Numbered from the stretch's first letter, positions 33,063 to 42,583 are shown. The stretch: 64,000 nt of DNA from Oscillospiraceae bacterium (GCA_015067795.1 SVLU01000004.1:1-64000), one strand, 5' to 3'. Program-made: numbers and translations. The notes: generated by a model not told the origin, from the sequence alone.

Positions 33063-34337
33063 ATGTTAACAGCAATTGTTGGTATCAACTGGGGCGACGA
33101 AGGCAAGGGCAGAATGGTTGACCTGCTCAGCAAGGATTTTGACATCGTTGCTCGTTACCAGGGCGGCAACAACGCCGGTCATACCGTTGTAAATGATAAG
33201 GGTAAGTTCATCCTTAACCTGCTGCCATCCGGCATTCTCCGTGACGACACCGTAAACGTCATGGGTCAGGGCATGGTAATCGACGTTGAACATCTGTACC
33301 ACGAGGTAAAGCGTATTACCGACGCAGGTATCGAGATCACACCTGACAGACTTAAGATCAGTGACAGAGCAACTATCTGTATGCCATATCACAAGCAGAT
33401 GGACTGTCTTGAAGAGGATAGACTTGGCGATGCCAAGTTTGGCTCCACCCGTCGCGGTATCGCTCCTGTTTATGCTGACAAATACATGAAGAAGTCCTTC
33501 CGTATGGGCGACCTTCTCCACATGGACGACGTTAAGAGAAGAATGCCTGCCATCATCGAATGGAAAAACCTCACCGTTCACGGCGGCTACAAGGCTGACG
33601 AGATCGAAGCAGAAGAAATGATCAAGTGGCTGGAAACCTACGGTCTGGCATTTAAGGACTACATCTGTGACACCACAGAATACTTAAACAATGCTCTCGA
33701 TAACGGCAAGACCGTTATCTTTGAAGCACAGCTTGGTGCTCTCCGTGATATCGACTTCGGTATCTATCCATACACCTCCTCCTCCAACACCATTGCGGCT
33801 TATGCTCCAATCGGTGCAGGCATCCCGGGAAGAAAGCTTTCCAATACTATCGGTATCATGAAGGCTTACTCCAGCTGTGTTGGCGAAGGCCCATTCACCT
33901 GCGAAATGTTCGGCGAAGAAGGCGACAAGCTCCGTACAGCCGGTGCTGAATTCGGTGCTGCAACAGGCAGACCAAGAAGAGTCGGCGGCTTTGACGTTCC
34001 TGCTTCCAAGTTTGGTATCATGGCACAGGGTGCTGACGAGATCGCTCTCACTAAGCTGGACGTTCTCTCCTGCTTCGAGTCTATCCCAGTTTGCGTTAAG
34101 TATGAGGTAAACGGTGTGGAAACCGATAAGTTCCCATCCGGCGAAGACCTCGTAAACGCAAAGCCTGTTTACGAATACGTACCGGGCTGGGGCTGCGATA
34201 TTTCCGGTTGCCGCAGCTTTAGCGAGCTGCCAAAGGCCGCTCAGGATTACATCATCTACCTCCAGGAGAAGGTTAACGCAAAGATCAAATACGTTTCCGT
34301 TGGCCCGGGCAGAGATGAATATCTTGTAATTGAATAA
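33063..34337 (+). CDS. purA: Adenylosuccinate synthetase
   Basis: The protein has 424 residues; GGAG precedes the ATG. The N-terminal GTP loop reads GINWGDEGKGRMVDLL, with the catalytic Asp and His near residues 12 and 40 (GGNNAGHTVV). GSTRRGIAPVYADK is the IMP-binding segment, and the aspartate-binding loop is near GAATGRPRRVG. It joins IMP and aspartate with GTP hydrolysis, the first step to AMP; purB upstream does the second. Confidence 0.97.
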   Translation: MLTAIVGINWGDEGKGRMVDLLSKDFDIVARYQGGNNAGHTVVNDKGKFILNLLPSGILRDDTVNVMGQGMVIDVEHLYHEVKRITDAGIEITPDRLKISDRATICMPYHKQMDCLEEDRLGDAKFGSTRRGIAPVYADKYMKKSFRMGDLLHMDDVKRRMPAIIEWKNLTVHGGYKADEIEAEEMIKWLETYGLAFKDYICDTTEYLNNALDNGKTVIFEAQLGALRDIDFGIYPYTSSSNTIAAYAPIGAGIPGRKLSNTIGIMKAYSSCVGEGPFTCEMFGEEGDKLRTAGAEFGAATGRPRRVGGFDVPASKFGIMAQGADEIALTKLDVLSCFESIPVCVKYEVNGVETDKFPSGEDLVNAKPVYEYVPGWGCDISGCRSFSELPKAAQDYIIYLQEKVNAKIKYVSVGPGRDEYLVIE

Positions 34338-34350
34338 TTATGTATAGCAG

Positions 34351-34383
34351 AAGCCGTCAAGGGAAACCTTGGCGGCTTTTTGT
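34351..34383 (+). terminator. Terminator of purB-purA
   Basis: AAGCCGTCAAGG / CCTTGGCGGCTT with a GAAA loop, then TTTTTG. Confidence 0.92.
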
Positions 34384-34403
34384 GTGTATGTGAGGGTAAA
34401 GCT

Positions 34404-34601
34404 TGAGCTCCCTCTGACGAGGGAGCTGTCGCCGTAAGGCGACTGAGGGAGAGAAAATCTGCAAATTTCACCATTTCATGCAAAAACGAAACTTTTTGAA
34501 GTTCTCTCCCTCCGTCAAAAATCAAAGATTTTTGCCACCTCCCTCGTCAGAGGGAGGTTTTTGACAATCTGAGCCGTCGGTGAAAACCGGCGGCTTTTTT
34601 G
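34404..34601. repeat. Family E paired palindromic repeat, followed by a second hairpin
   Basis: The left unit (CTCCCTCTGACGAGGGAGCT with the stem GTCGCC/GGCGAC) and the right unit (CTCTCCCTCCGTCA ... CCTCCCTCGTCAGAGGGAGG) oppose one another around a 50-base spacer. At 34572-34601 a terminator-like hairpin (GCCGTCGGTGAAAACCGGCGGC plus TTTTTT) follows; a near copy ends the GH97 gene at 38256. Confidence 0.85.
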
Positions 34602-34679
34602 TTTCGAGGAAAGCAACAAAGCATTTTCGTCAAAAGGTAGAAAAAGTTAGTTAGATTTCACAAAAACGTTAATTTATGC

Positions 34680-34708
34680 TTGTTTTTGTGTCAAATACTT
34701 CATATAAT
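34680..34708 (+). promoter_or_regulatory. Promoter of the GH97-dockerin gene
   Basis: TTGTTT, 17 bases, TATAAT, 45 bases before the start. Confidence 0.7.
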
Positions 34709-34752
34709 TAAATTGGCTTCACTCAAAAACAATTAATTAAGGAGAAAGAAAT

Positions 34753-37700
34753 ATGAAAAAAACACAAAAATTCCTGGCGTTCCTTTTGGTGCTGGTGATG
34801 GCTGTGGGTATGCTGCCTGCATCCGCACTTGCCGCTGAGGGAGCAGAGGCAAAATCCTCAACAGTTACCGTTGCCTCCCCTGACGGCTCCGGCCCTTCCA
34901 TCTCCGTTTGGATAGAAGATGGAGTTCCATTCTATTCCATTGAAAACAGCGGCGTTACCATGATTGAACCATCCCGTCTTGGTATTGAAACCTCTCTTTG
35001 TTCCGTTACGGATGGAGTTACCATGGGTGAAGTCACAACTGATACACATGATGAAACATGGGACACTGTTGTTGGGGAAAAGACTCAGGTTCGTGATTGG
35101 TATAATTCTGCTGAGATACCTCTTATTGGTGATGGCATTACCGTTACCCTTGAGGTACGCGCATATCCTGAAGGTGTGGCATTCCGTTATCTTCTGCCAA
35201 CTGGGGAATACACCATCGCTGAGGACGGTGAACAGACCGAGTTCACATTCCCTTCCTTAACATATGCTTCCCTTTACATTCAGAACAATCAGGTTGACCC
35301 AATTTGGAGATCTACCGAAGCCTTTGCTGACGGCGCGAATTATCGCTTCCCATCCACAGTGGAATATGCCGATGGAAAGGTATTGACTCTTTGCGAAGCT
35401 GATGTTGACAATTATTCCACAGCAGCTCTTGTGAAGAATACAGATAAAAGCAGATCACTTACAATTAAGAACAGCTCTGTTGTAAACGTTAGCGAAGGCA
35501 GTCCTGACGCAACTCCATGGAGAGCATTTGTAATCGGCGATGAGCTGCTTGACTTACCGGAAAACAGCGATCTTATACTCAATTTGAATGACGCACCTGA
35601 TGAAGAGATTTATAATTTCGATGAATGGGTGGAAGCAGGCACCTGCCTGAGAGCAAATGTAGCCAGCACAGAGACTGTAAAGGCACGTATTGATGAGTGT
35701 GTCACAATAGGCGCTTCCTACTGCCTGATGGATACCGGCTGGTACGGTCCTGAAATGGATAAGAACATGGATCCGCGTCTTGATCCAACCAAGCTTGATT
35801 CGGACAATGCCTATGACGCAATTCTGGCAACAGCTATTCCGGAAGAGGGTGTATTCCGTCCAAACGGCCGCGAATATCCTACATACGGTCTTTTTGACGG
35901 CAGCTTTGTTGAAGGCTGGCCAAAATGGATGAATGCCGGTACCACAGATTTAAATATTCCTGAAATTTGCGAATATGCAAACAGCAAGGGCGTTGGCATT
36001 ATTCTTTATGTTAACGGCAGACATCTTCCTGATCAGGCAACAGACGAAAATGGCGAGGCACGTAATCGCTATACTGTAGATGAACTTTTTGAATACTTTG
36101 AAAGATGGGGCGTTGCCGGTGTAAAGCCCGGTTTCGTAGCCTCCCGTACACAGGAAGCGGAAGCTTATATGCAGGAAGTATGTGAAGCTGCCGCAGCCCA
36201 CGGTCTGGTTATGACCGTTCATGACGAGTGGCTTTCCTGTGGCTTGGAAAGAACCTATCCAAATCTGCTGAATTACGAAGCGATCCTTGGTGACGAAGGT
36301 GCTTACAGTGCCGAGGGAAATATCAACACATTGTTCACCCGTATGATCCAGGGTGTTGCAGACCACACCTACAATACCAGTAAATTCACAAAAGCCTTCA
36401 CTGGTGCAAGTGCTGTTGTTTTCCGAGGCAATCTCCAGTGCCTGTTCTGGGCAACGGCTGCCGTAAGCGGTAAACAGGTTATTGATGCCTGGGAGGATCT
36501 GCCGGCAACATGGGATGAAAGCCTGTATCTGGAAGGAAAAATGAATTCCCACGCTACTTATGCAAGACGAAGCGGTGACCGGTGGTACATTGCCGGCATT
36601 AACGCAGAGCCACATTTCTCCAGCGTATCTCTTGATTTCCTGGAGTCCGGTGAAACATATCTGGCAGAAATATTCAATGAGAATTATCCAAAAACAGGAA
36701 TGGTAAAAACCACATATTATGTAAACTCCGAAACTGTCCTCGGCACATATTTGAAAAATCCAATGAACGGCTATATTGTACGTTTAACAAAGCTTGAGAG
36801 CAAAAAAGATGCGAAAATAGCAGATTATGATGCTAATGTTTATTTCGACAAGCTTCTTGAAGGCGTTAACGCCATGAATGGTGAGCCATATACAGCATAT
36901 TCCTGGGCTCAGCTCCAGTCTGCTGTTGCAAATGCTTTGGCACAGAACGGAAGTGCAGCTCAGAAGGAAGCAGCAGCATTAGAATTAGATGCAGCTATAG
37001 ATGCATTGGTAGATGTAACACTACTGAAGGATGAACTGGCAAAAACAACTACATTTACCGGTTTCCTCTATACAGATGAAAGCTGGGATGCTGTTGAGGC
37101 AGCCGTAAAGCAGGCAAATGCTGCTCTTGCCAAGGAAGACCTGACATACGAAGAAATGCTTAAGGCAACAGAGGACATCATTGTTGCAGTAAACGGTCTG
37201 GAAAAGAGTGAAGCAGAGTATGCTGTCAACGAAAAGCTCCTTACCGACCTCGGCCGTCCTGAGTCCCTGGATGGAGATTATGCCTTTAACGAAGGCTATG
37301 AAGACAGCGAAAACTTAGAGCTGTTCGTTGACGGAGTGCAGACAGTATTTACAAACGGTCTGGCTGCAAGAGACGCAAATACATACACCTACGACATTTC
37401 CGGCCTTGGCTATGATACAATTGAATGTTATGTGGGTAATGACGCAAATCTCAAGAGCGTAGGCGGCCTGGTGTTCTATGTCTACGGTGACGGTGCACTT
37501 CTTTACAGCTCGCTGCCAAATCTGAAGGGCAGCGATGATGCACAGTTTATCTCTGTCCCTATCAAGGGAGTAAAGAAGCTGGAGCTTGTTCAAAAGATCG
37601 CATCTCCTGACTGGGATAATCGTGGCGTTTGGGCAGATATAAAGCTTATTTCCCACAATGCAATCGAATGTGAAACAATAACCGCCACCTGCGGCGAAGC

Positions 37701-38208
37701 AGCAGAAGTCAGCGTAAGCTATAATGGAAAACAGGAGATATCCTCTGTAAGATTTACTATTGATTCCGCACTTCCGATCGGCGATATCACGGCAGCGGAC
37801 GGTTATGAGCTTGAAAACAACAACGGTTATGTGATCGTTTATGCTGCAGACGGCAGCAGCATCAGCGGAAAGCTTCTGACTATCGAATACGACCTGGATG
37901 TAAACCCATGGTATGCAAACGGTGAATATCCGATAGATCTGACAGTTGTTGACGCTTCCGACGGTGATGCAGAAGATATTCTTGTTGGCGCTGAGGATGG
38001 CATGATCGTTCTTGACAACGATTATGCAGCAGGTGATACAAATCTGGACGGAAGTATTACCAACGCTGACGTAATTGCTCTTGCACGTTATCTTGTTGAT
38101 CTGGTAGAGTTCGATGAAGAACAGCTGATTACAGCAGATATAGATGGCAGCGGTGAAATTAATAACGGAGACCTTATAAAGCTTGCAAGAAAGATCGTTA
38201 AAGCTTGA
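34753..38208 (+). CDS. Secreted GH97 glycoside hydrolase with FIVAR-like, NPCBM, cohesin-like and dockerin modules
   Basis: The protein has 1151 residues, GGAG before the ATG and a signal peptide (1-28, ending ALA-A). A GH97 N-terminal beta-sandwich (about 40-290) precedes the barrel (CLMDTGWYG near 333; ERTYPNLLNYEAILGDEG near 500). The segment where retaining GH97 enzymes carry a nucleophile Asp (VKVDF type) reads VKPGFVASR, so the enzyme belongs with the inverting, SusB-like alpha-glucosidase group. Then come two helical FIVAR-like repeats (about 680-800), an NPCBM module (about 815-960), a cohesin-like beta-sandwich (about 965-1085) and a dockerin with two F-hands (DTNLDGSITNAD, DIDGSGEINNGD). 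Likely action: extracellular alpha-glucan or galactoside hydrolysis, docked to a scaffold. It is transcribed alone. Confidence 0.9.
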   Translation: MKKTQKFLAFLLVLVMAVGMLPASALAAEGAEAKSSTVTVASPDGSGPSISVWIEDGVPFYSIENSGVTMIEPSRLGIETSLCSVTDGVTMGEVTTDTHDETWDTVVGEKTQVRDWYNSAEIPLIGDGITVTLEVRAYPEGVAFRYLLPTGEYTIAEDGEQTEFTFPSLTYASLYIQNNQVDPIWRSTEAFADGANYRFPSTVEYADGKVLTLCEADVDNYSTAALVKNTDKSRSLTIKNSSVVNVSEGSPDATPWRAFVIGDELLDLPENSDLILNLNDAPDEEIYNFDEWVEAGTCLRANVASTETVKARIDECVTIGASYCLMDTGWYGPEMDKNMDPRLDPTKLDSDNAYDAILATAIPEEGVFRPNGREYPTYGLFDGSFVEGWPKWMNAGTTDLNIPEICEYANSKGVGIILYVNGRHLPDQATDENGEARNRYTVDELFEYFERWGVAGVKPGFVASRTQEAEAYMQEVCEAAAAHGLVMTVHDEWLSCGLERTYPNLLNYEAILGDEGAYSAEGNINTLFTRMIQGVADHTYNTSKFTKAFTGASAVVFRGNLQCLFWATAAVSGKQVIDAWEDLPATWDESLYLEGKMNSHATYARRSGDRWYIAGINAEPHFSSVSLDFLESGETYLAEIFNENYPKTGMVKTTYYVNSETVLGTYLKNPMNGYIVRLTKLESKKDAKIADYDANVYFDKLLEGVNAMNGEPYTAYSWAQLQSAVANALAQNGSAAQKEAAALELDAAIDALVDVTLLKDELAKTTTFTGFLYTDESWDAVEAAVKQANAALAKEDLTYEEMLKATEDIIVAVNGLEKSEAEYAVNEKLLTDLGRPESLDGDYAFNEGYEDSENLELFVDGVQTVFTNGLAARDANTYTYDISGLGYDTIECYVGNDANLKSVGGLVFYVYGDGALLYSSLPNLKGSDDAQFISVPIKGVKKLELVQKIASPDWDNRGVWADIKLISHNAIECETITATCGEAAEVSVSYNGKQEISSVRFTIDSALPIGDITAADGYELENNNGYVIVYAADGSSISGKLLTIEYDLDVNPWYANGEYPIDLTVVDASDGDAEDILVGAEDGMIVLDNDYAAGDTNLDGSITNADVIALARYLVDLVEFDEEQLITADIDGSGEINNGDLIKLARKIVKA

Positions 38209-38255
38209 GCGTGTTCCCGCCGGATGAATATCATATAATTGAATAAATCAGCAAG

Positions 38256-38282
38256 GCCGCCGGTGAAAACCGGCGGCTTTGT
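38256..38282 (+). terminator. Terminator of the GH97 gene
   Basis: GCCGCCGG / CCGGCGGC stem with a TGAAAA loop and TTTG following. Confidence 0.8.
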
Positions 38283-38445
38283 TTGTGTTGAAAAGACCCT
38301 TGCGTTTGTTTGAGAAATGCAAAATTCACAAAACGTCGAAACTCACCTCTTTCTCTTTTTATAACAAATAGTTACAAAATGATACCGTTTTGTAGCATTT
38401 TTAAAATTTCCAATAATTTTAAACATAAAATAATAATAAAATTAA

Positions 38446-38474
38446 TTGTAAATTCAGTATTGGTATGTTATACT
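38446..38474 (+). promoter_or_regulatory. Promoter of the TIR-SPFH operon
   Basis: TTGTAA, 17 bases, TATACT, 37 bases before the start of the TIR gene. The rest of 38283-38445 is very AT-rich with no other signal. Confidence 0.65.
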
Positions 38475-38510
38475 TAAAGTCTAAAATTGTCATTATATGG
38501 GAGGGTTAAT

Positions 38511-40490
38511 ATGGCAGTAATAGAATGTAGTCGCTGCGGCGGTCAATTAGACGTTAATTCCGATATGTCAGTCGGCAGATGCCTGTTTTGCGACTCTGTA
38601 ATCACAATTCCTAAGCAGGTTGAGAAAAAAGGCAACCTGTATAATCGTGCAAACTATCTCCGTCGTTCCAACGAGTTTGACAAGGCGGAAGAAATGTACG
38701 AAGAGATCCTGAAAGAGGATAACACCGATGCAGAAGCCCATTGGGGTCTGCTTATGTGCCGTTACGGTATCGAATACGTTGACGATCCCGACTCCGGCAA
38801 AAAGGTTCCCACCTGTCACCGAACCGAGAGAGACTCTATCTTCACTCAGCCAAGCTATCTGGCAGCTATCCAGTACGCCGATGAGGATCAGAAGAAGATT
38901 TACGAGGATCAGGCTCAGCTTATTGACAAGATCCAGCAGAAGATCCTCAAAATCGCTAACCAGGAAGCACCATACGATGTCTTCATCTGCTACAAGCAGA
39001 CTGACGACCGTTCCGGCGAGCGAACTCCTGACAGCGTCATTGGTCAGGACCTGTACTACGAGCTTACCAAGGCAGGCTATAAGGTATTCTTTGCTCAGCA
39101 GTCTCTCCGCATGGGTTCAGAATACGAGCCTTACATCTTCTCCGCTCTGTACAGCTCCAAGGTTATGATCGTTATCGGCACGCAGGCAGACTATGTCAAT
39201 GGTGTTTGGGTTCGCAACGAGTGGAGCCGATTCCTTGCAATGGCGAAAAAGGACTCCGACAAGGTTATCATTCCTGTTTATAAGGGAATGTCTCCATACG
39301 AATTCCCAAAGGCTCTCGGTCGTTTCCAGGCTCTTGATGTTACACGTATCGGCTTCCTGCAGGATCTTCGTGAGGGTATCGACCGCATTGTACGCAAGTC
39401 AAAGGCAACAGCGGCAAGCAGCGGAAGCAAGCAGGGAAGCGGTGTTGAGGCTCTTCTGAAGAGAGCTTATCTGTTCCTTGAGGACAACGACAAGACCAGT
39501 GCAAAGACATACTTCAACAGAGTTCTGGACAAGAGCCCTGAAGAGGGTGCGGCTTACTGGGGCCTTATGCTCCTTGATCTCAACGTAACAACGAATAAGC
39601 ACGTTGCTGCAATGTCCATCGACCTGGAAAAGAACGGCAACTATAAGAAGGCTATCCGTTTCGGTACCGACAAGCAGATCAGCGAATATTCCGCAATTTA
39701 CAAGCAGTGCAAGGCAAATATCCGCAGAGACGAAGAAGAAAAGCTTCGTCAGAAGAGACTTGCCGACGAAAAGGAACAGCGTCGTACTGCTTATCACAAA
39801 AGCTTCAGCGAGCTTAAAGAAAAATACTCTGAACATGACGGTTCCAAGCACGAGATTTTCAAGACCTGGGAAAGCCTGAATGCTGATACACAGGCAGCAA
39901 AAGCCGCCTACGACAGCACCGGCGGCTTCAAGCCCTTCAACAAGAAGGTTTTCTGGATCTCTCTGCTTGCTCTGGTTCTCCCATTCCTTATTATCCATTA
40001 CATTACACTCAATCCTGTTCTTCTTGAAAACGAAGTATTCCAGATCGTTGGTGCTATTATTGTAATTTTACCTATCATCGTTTTAGCAGGTGTTGTCATT
40101 TGGTTCATCCTCTCCATCTTCGTTGATGACCTGGGATGCTTCTCCTGGATCGCAATAATAGTGGGCGGTATCTACGTTGGTGGTGCTGCAGGAAGTGCGC
40201 TTTTTGAATTCTTCAGCGACTACGCATACTCCGATGCCAAGCCATATCATCTGATACCTGTGCTGGTGGGTGTAATTCTCATCACAATTCAGATCATTCG
40301 TCACATCCGCAACAAGACAAGAAACAAGCATATCGCAGACCTTTACAATGTATATATAAGCAAGAAGGCTGTTTCAGATAAGGAATGGAAAAAGATTGAA
40401 GAGAGAGCTTACGAGGAACTCAAGGCTCTCAACGACAGCAACAGCGAATTCTCCAAGGAGTTACATAAGGGCTCTGAAATCTTCTCATAA
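38511..40490 (+). CDS. Zinc-ribbon, TPR, TIR-domain and multi-helix membrane protein
   Basis: The protein has 659 residues from the ATG at 38511 (GGGAGGG upstream). Order of domains: zinc ribbon (Cys6, 9, 24, 27); TPR-like helices (about 40-85); TIR domain (about 153-295) starting YDVFICYKQTD; a second TPR-like unit (310-355); a charged coiled coil (400-440); three to four membrane helices (about 480-600); a helical tail. The TIR segment VWVRNEW places Glu237 where catalytic TIR NADases have their glutamate, so NAD+ cleavage is plausible. It is 15 bases upstream of the SPFH gene. Soluble domains probably face the cytoplasm. A stress- or infection-triggered effector is inference; no known named system matches. 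Confidence 0.85.
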   Translation: MAVIECSRCGGQLDVNSDMSVGRCLFCDSVITIPKQVEKKGNLYNRANYLRRSNEFDKAEEMYEEILKEDNTDAEAHWGLLMCRYGIEYVDDPDSGKKVPTCHRTERDSIFTQPSYLAAIQYADEDQKKIYEDQAQLIDKIQQKILKIANQEAPYDVFICYKQTDDRSGERTPDSVIGQDLYYELTKAGYKVFFAQQSLRMGSEYEPYIFSALYSSKVMIVIGTQADYVNGVWVRNEWSRFLAMAKKDSDKVIIPVYKGMSPYEFPKALGRFQALDVTRIGFLQDLREGIDRIVRKSKATAASSGSKQGSGVEALLKRAYLFLEDNDKTSAKTYFNRVLDKSPEEGAAYWGLMLLDLNVTTNKHVAAMSIDLEKNGNYKKAIRFGTDKQISEYSAIYKQCKANIRRDEEEKLRQKRLADEKEQRRTAYHKSFSELKEKYSEHDGSKHEIFKTWESLNADTQAAKAAYDSTGGFKPFNKKVFWISLLALVLPFLIIHYITLNPVLLENEVFQIVGAIIVILPIIVLAGVVIWFILSIFVDDLGCFSWIAIIVGGIYVGGAAGSALFEFFSDYAYSDAKPYHLIPVLVGVILITIQIIRHIRNKTRNKHIADLYNVYISKKAVSDKEWKKIEERAYEELKALNDSNSEFSKELHKGSEIFS

Positions 40491-40505
40491 AAGGAGACGA
40501 ACAAA

Positions 40506-41768
40506 ATGGGTATCATGGGAAACAAAAAAGAAGGCAACAGTCCTATCATTGGCAATTACAAGAAAAACGAAACCCCTATCATCAATTACGAAGGTCCAAA
40601 CGATATTTTTGTTTGGAAGCACCCTGTCGAGGACTTCTACACCGGTGCTCAGCTTATAGTTCACGAGTCCCAGGAAGCACTCTTCTTCAGAAACGGTCAG
40701 GCACTTGACCTGTTCGGCTCAGGCCGTCACGTTTTAGAGACTGAAAATCTTCCTCTCCTGAACCGTATTCTGCGTAAGCCTTTCGGTGACAGAACTCCTT
40801 TCCATGCTGAAGTCTACTATATCAACAAGGTAGTCTGCATGGACATCCTGTGGGGAACAGCACAGCCTGTTCTGGTACAGGACCCTGTTTACAACATCAT
40901 TCTCCCTGTTCGTGCAAACGGTCAGTTCGCTATCCGCGTTGTTGACAGCCGCAAGCTCCTTCTCAAGCTGGTTGGCACGATCAACGGCTTCTCCAAGGAT
41001 ACTCTGGTAAAATACTTCCGCGGTATGCTCATGACCCGCATCCGTGACCTTATCGCAAAGAAGATGGTTCAGGATAAGCTGACCTTCATGGACATTCAGG
41101 CTAATCTGAATGACATTTCCGACAGTCTGAAAATGCAGATGACTCCGGAATTTGAAGAATACGGCATTGAACTGGTCAACTTCTTCACAAATGCAATCAC
41201 CATCCCCGAGGATAACGAGGACTATGTCCGTATCCGCAAGGCTCTCGCAGGTGCCAAGGAACGTGAACTCCTTGCACAGGGCAAGCGTGCTGAAATGGAC
41301 ATTATGGGCTATACATATCAGCAGAAGCGTACCTTCGACGTTCTTGACCGCGCGGCTTCCAACGAAGGCCCCGGCTCCGGTCTGATGAACGCAGGCATGG
41401 GCATGACAATGGGCATGGGCATGGGCGGTATGCTGGGCGGTGCAATGGGCTCCGCTATGCAGAACAATTACGGTGTAAATCTCGGTATGCCTCAGCAGCC
41501 TCAGCAGCCGGCAGCACACGAAGCTGCAAAGCCTTGTTCAAAGTGCGGTGCTCCTCTTCCAAACGGTGCTAAATTCTGTCTCGAGTGCGGCGAAAAGGTT
41601 GTTAATATCCAGGAAGGCTATGTAGTGTGTCCTAAGTGCGGTCAGCAGGTTCCAAAGGCAAAGTTCTGCCTTGAATGTGGTAATCTCATGGTAAGCAAGT
41701 GTCCGGAATGTGGTTCAGAGCTGCCAAACGGCGCTAAGTTCTGCCTTGAATGTGGACACAGGATTTAA
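40506..41768 (+). CDS. SPFH-domain protein with three C-terminal zinc ribbons (YdjI-like)
   Basis: The protein has 420 residues; AAAGGAG precedes the ATG. An SPFH/Band-7 domain spans about 25-280 (DIFVWKHPVEDFYTGAQLIV, then YGIELVNFFTNAITIPEDN). A Gly/Met-rich linker (GMTMGMGMGGMLGGAMG) and a Pro/Gln segment lead to three similar zinc ribbons, each with paired CxxC and two sharing PNGAKFCLECG. The layout is that of B. subtilis YdjI and relatives once labelled virion core proteins. SPFH proteins build membrane-associated oligomers. It may scaffold the TIR protein, with which it is co-transcribed. Confidence 0.9.
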   Translation: MGIMGNKKEGNSPIIGNYKKNETPIINYEGPNDIFVWKHPVEDFYTGAQLIVHESQEALFFRNGQALDLFGSGRHVLETENLPLLNRILRKPFGDRTPFHAEVYYINKVVCMDILWGTAQPVLVQDPVYNIILPVRANGQFAIRVVDSRKLLLKLVGTINGFSKDTLVKYFRGMLMTRIRDLIAKKMVQDKLTFMDIQANLNDISDSLKMQMTPEFEEYGIELVNFFTNAITIPEDNEDYVRIRKALAGAKERELLAQGKRAEMDIMGYTYQQKRTFDVLDRAASNEGPGSGLMNAGMGMTMGMGMGGMLGGAMGSAMQNNYGVNLGMPQQPQQPAAHEAAKPCSKCGAPLPNGAKFCLECGEKVVNIQEGYVVCPKCGQQVPKAKFCLECGNLMVSKCPECGSELPNGAKFCLECGHRI

Positions 41769-41780
41769 GGAGATGATCAA

Positions 41781-42533
41781 ATGAAATTTAATTTCAATTC
41801 TGCTATGAAAAAAGCCAGCATCGGCTTTGCGGCAGCTCTGGTAGTTATTCTTATCATTGCTCTGCTGATTTTTGATGTTTCCAGCGGCTTCTTCTGGGTC
41901 AGTGCATTGTTTATGCTCCTTGGCTACGCCGCCATCTACGCTACTGTAATGTTCTATCTCAGCGACGGCAAGACATCCTTTAAAGAATATCCTGCAAACT
42001 ATCCGCTCATCCATGTCGCTATCGTATACAGCATCTCTCAAATCGCATTTGTTATTCTGGTTGCAATCATCAACGCCTTCCTTGAAAAAGGCGTAAGCAT
42101 GAGACTCTACTTGGCTGTTGAGCTGGTACTGCTGCTCATCTTCGGCATCAGCTATGCAGTTCACAACAGTGCACGTAAGTATTCCGTAAATCTGGAAACC
42201 CAGACTAAGGCCAAGGTCTTTGCAATGCGTATGCTCGTTGACAAGTGCGAAAGAATTCAGCAGATCGTACAGGAGCTTCCATCCGATGTCCGCTCCGATG
42301 CGAGCCGTGTTGTTCGCACTATGGAAGAAAAGGTTCGTTACTCTGACCCAATGTCTGACGACAGCCTTATGGCTATGGAATATGACATTGAAAGAGGTAT
42401 CGACCAGGTCGCAGCGGAGGTCGAGCTTCTTCTTGCTGACAGCTCTCACGATATGAACGCTCTCCGCCGCAAGGTAAGAGAGGTAAACAATCTCATTGAC
42501 TCCCGCAATAACAGAGTCAAAATGCTTAAATAA
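41781..42533 (+). CDS. Four-helix membrane protein of the TIR-SPFH operon
   Basis: The protein has 250 residues; AAGGAG precedes the ATG, 12 bases after the SPFH stop. Four hydrophobic helices fill residues 12-130, followed by a charged, helical cytoplasmic domain (KVFAMRMLVDKCERIQQIVQ ... GIDQVAAEVELLLADSS). I do not recognise a family. As the third gene before the operon terminator, with no promoter of its own, it is likely a membrane partner of the TIR and SPFH proteins. Confidence 0.8.
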   Translation: MKFNFNSAMKKASIGFAAALVVILIIALLIFDVSSGFFWVSALFMLLGYAAIYATVMFYLSDGKTSFKEYPANYPLIHVAIVYSISQIAFVILVAIINAFLEKGVSMRLYLAVELVLLLIFGISYAVHNSARKYSVNLETQTKAKVFAMRMLVDKCERIQQIVQELPSDVRSDASRVVRTMEEKVRYSDPMSDDSLMAMEYDIERGIDQVAAEVELLLADSSHDMNALRRKVREVNNLIDSRNNRVKMLK

Positions 42534-42550
42534 TTCAAATGTCCTATAAA

Positions 42551-42583
42551 AAAGAACCGATGAAAAATCATCGGTTCTTTTTT
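42551..42583 (+). terminator. Terminator of the TIR-SPFH operon
   Basis: AAAGAACCGATG / CATCGGTTCTTT with an AAAAAT loop, then TTT. Confidence 0.92.

Noticed and set aside
38511..42533. Calling the TIR operon a Thoeris system
   Set aside because: Thoeris needs a ThsA-type SIR2/SLOG or related effector; none is present, and the TIR protein here is membrane-bound with an SPFH partner.
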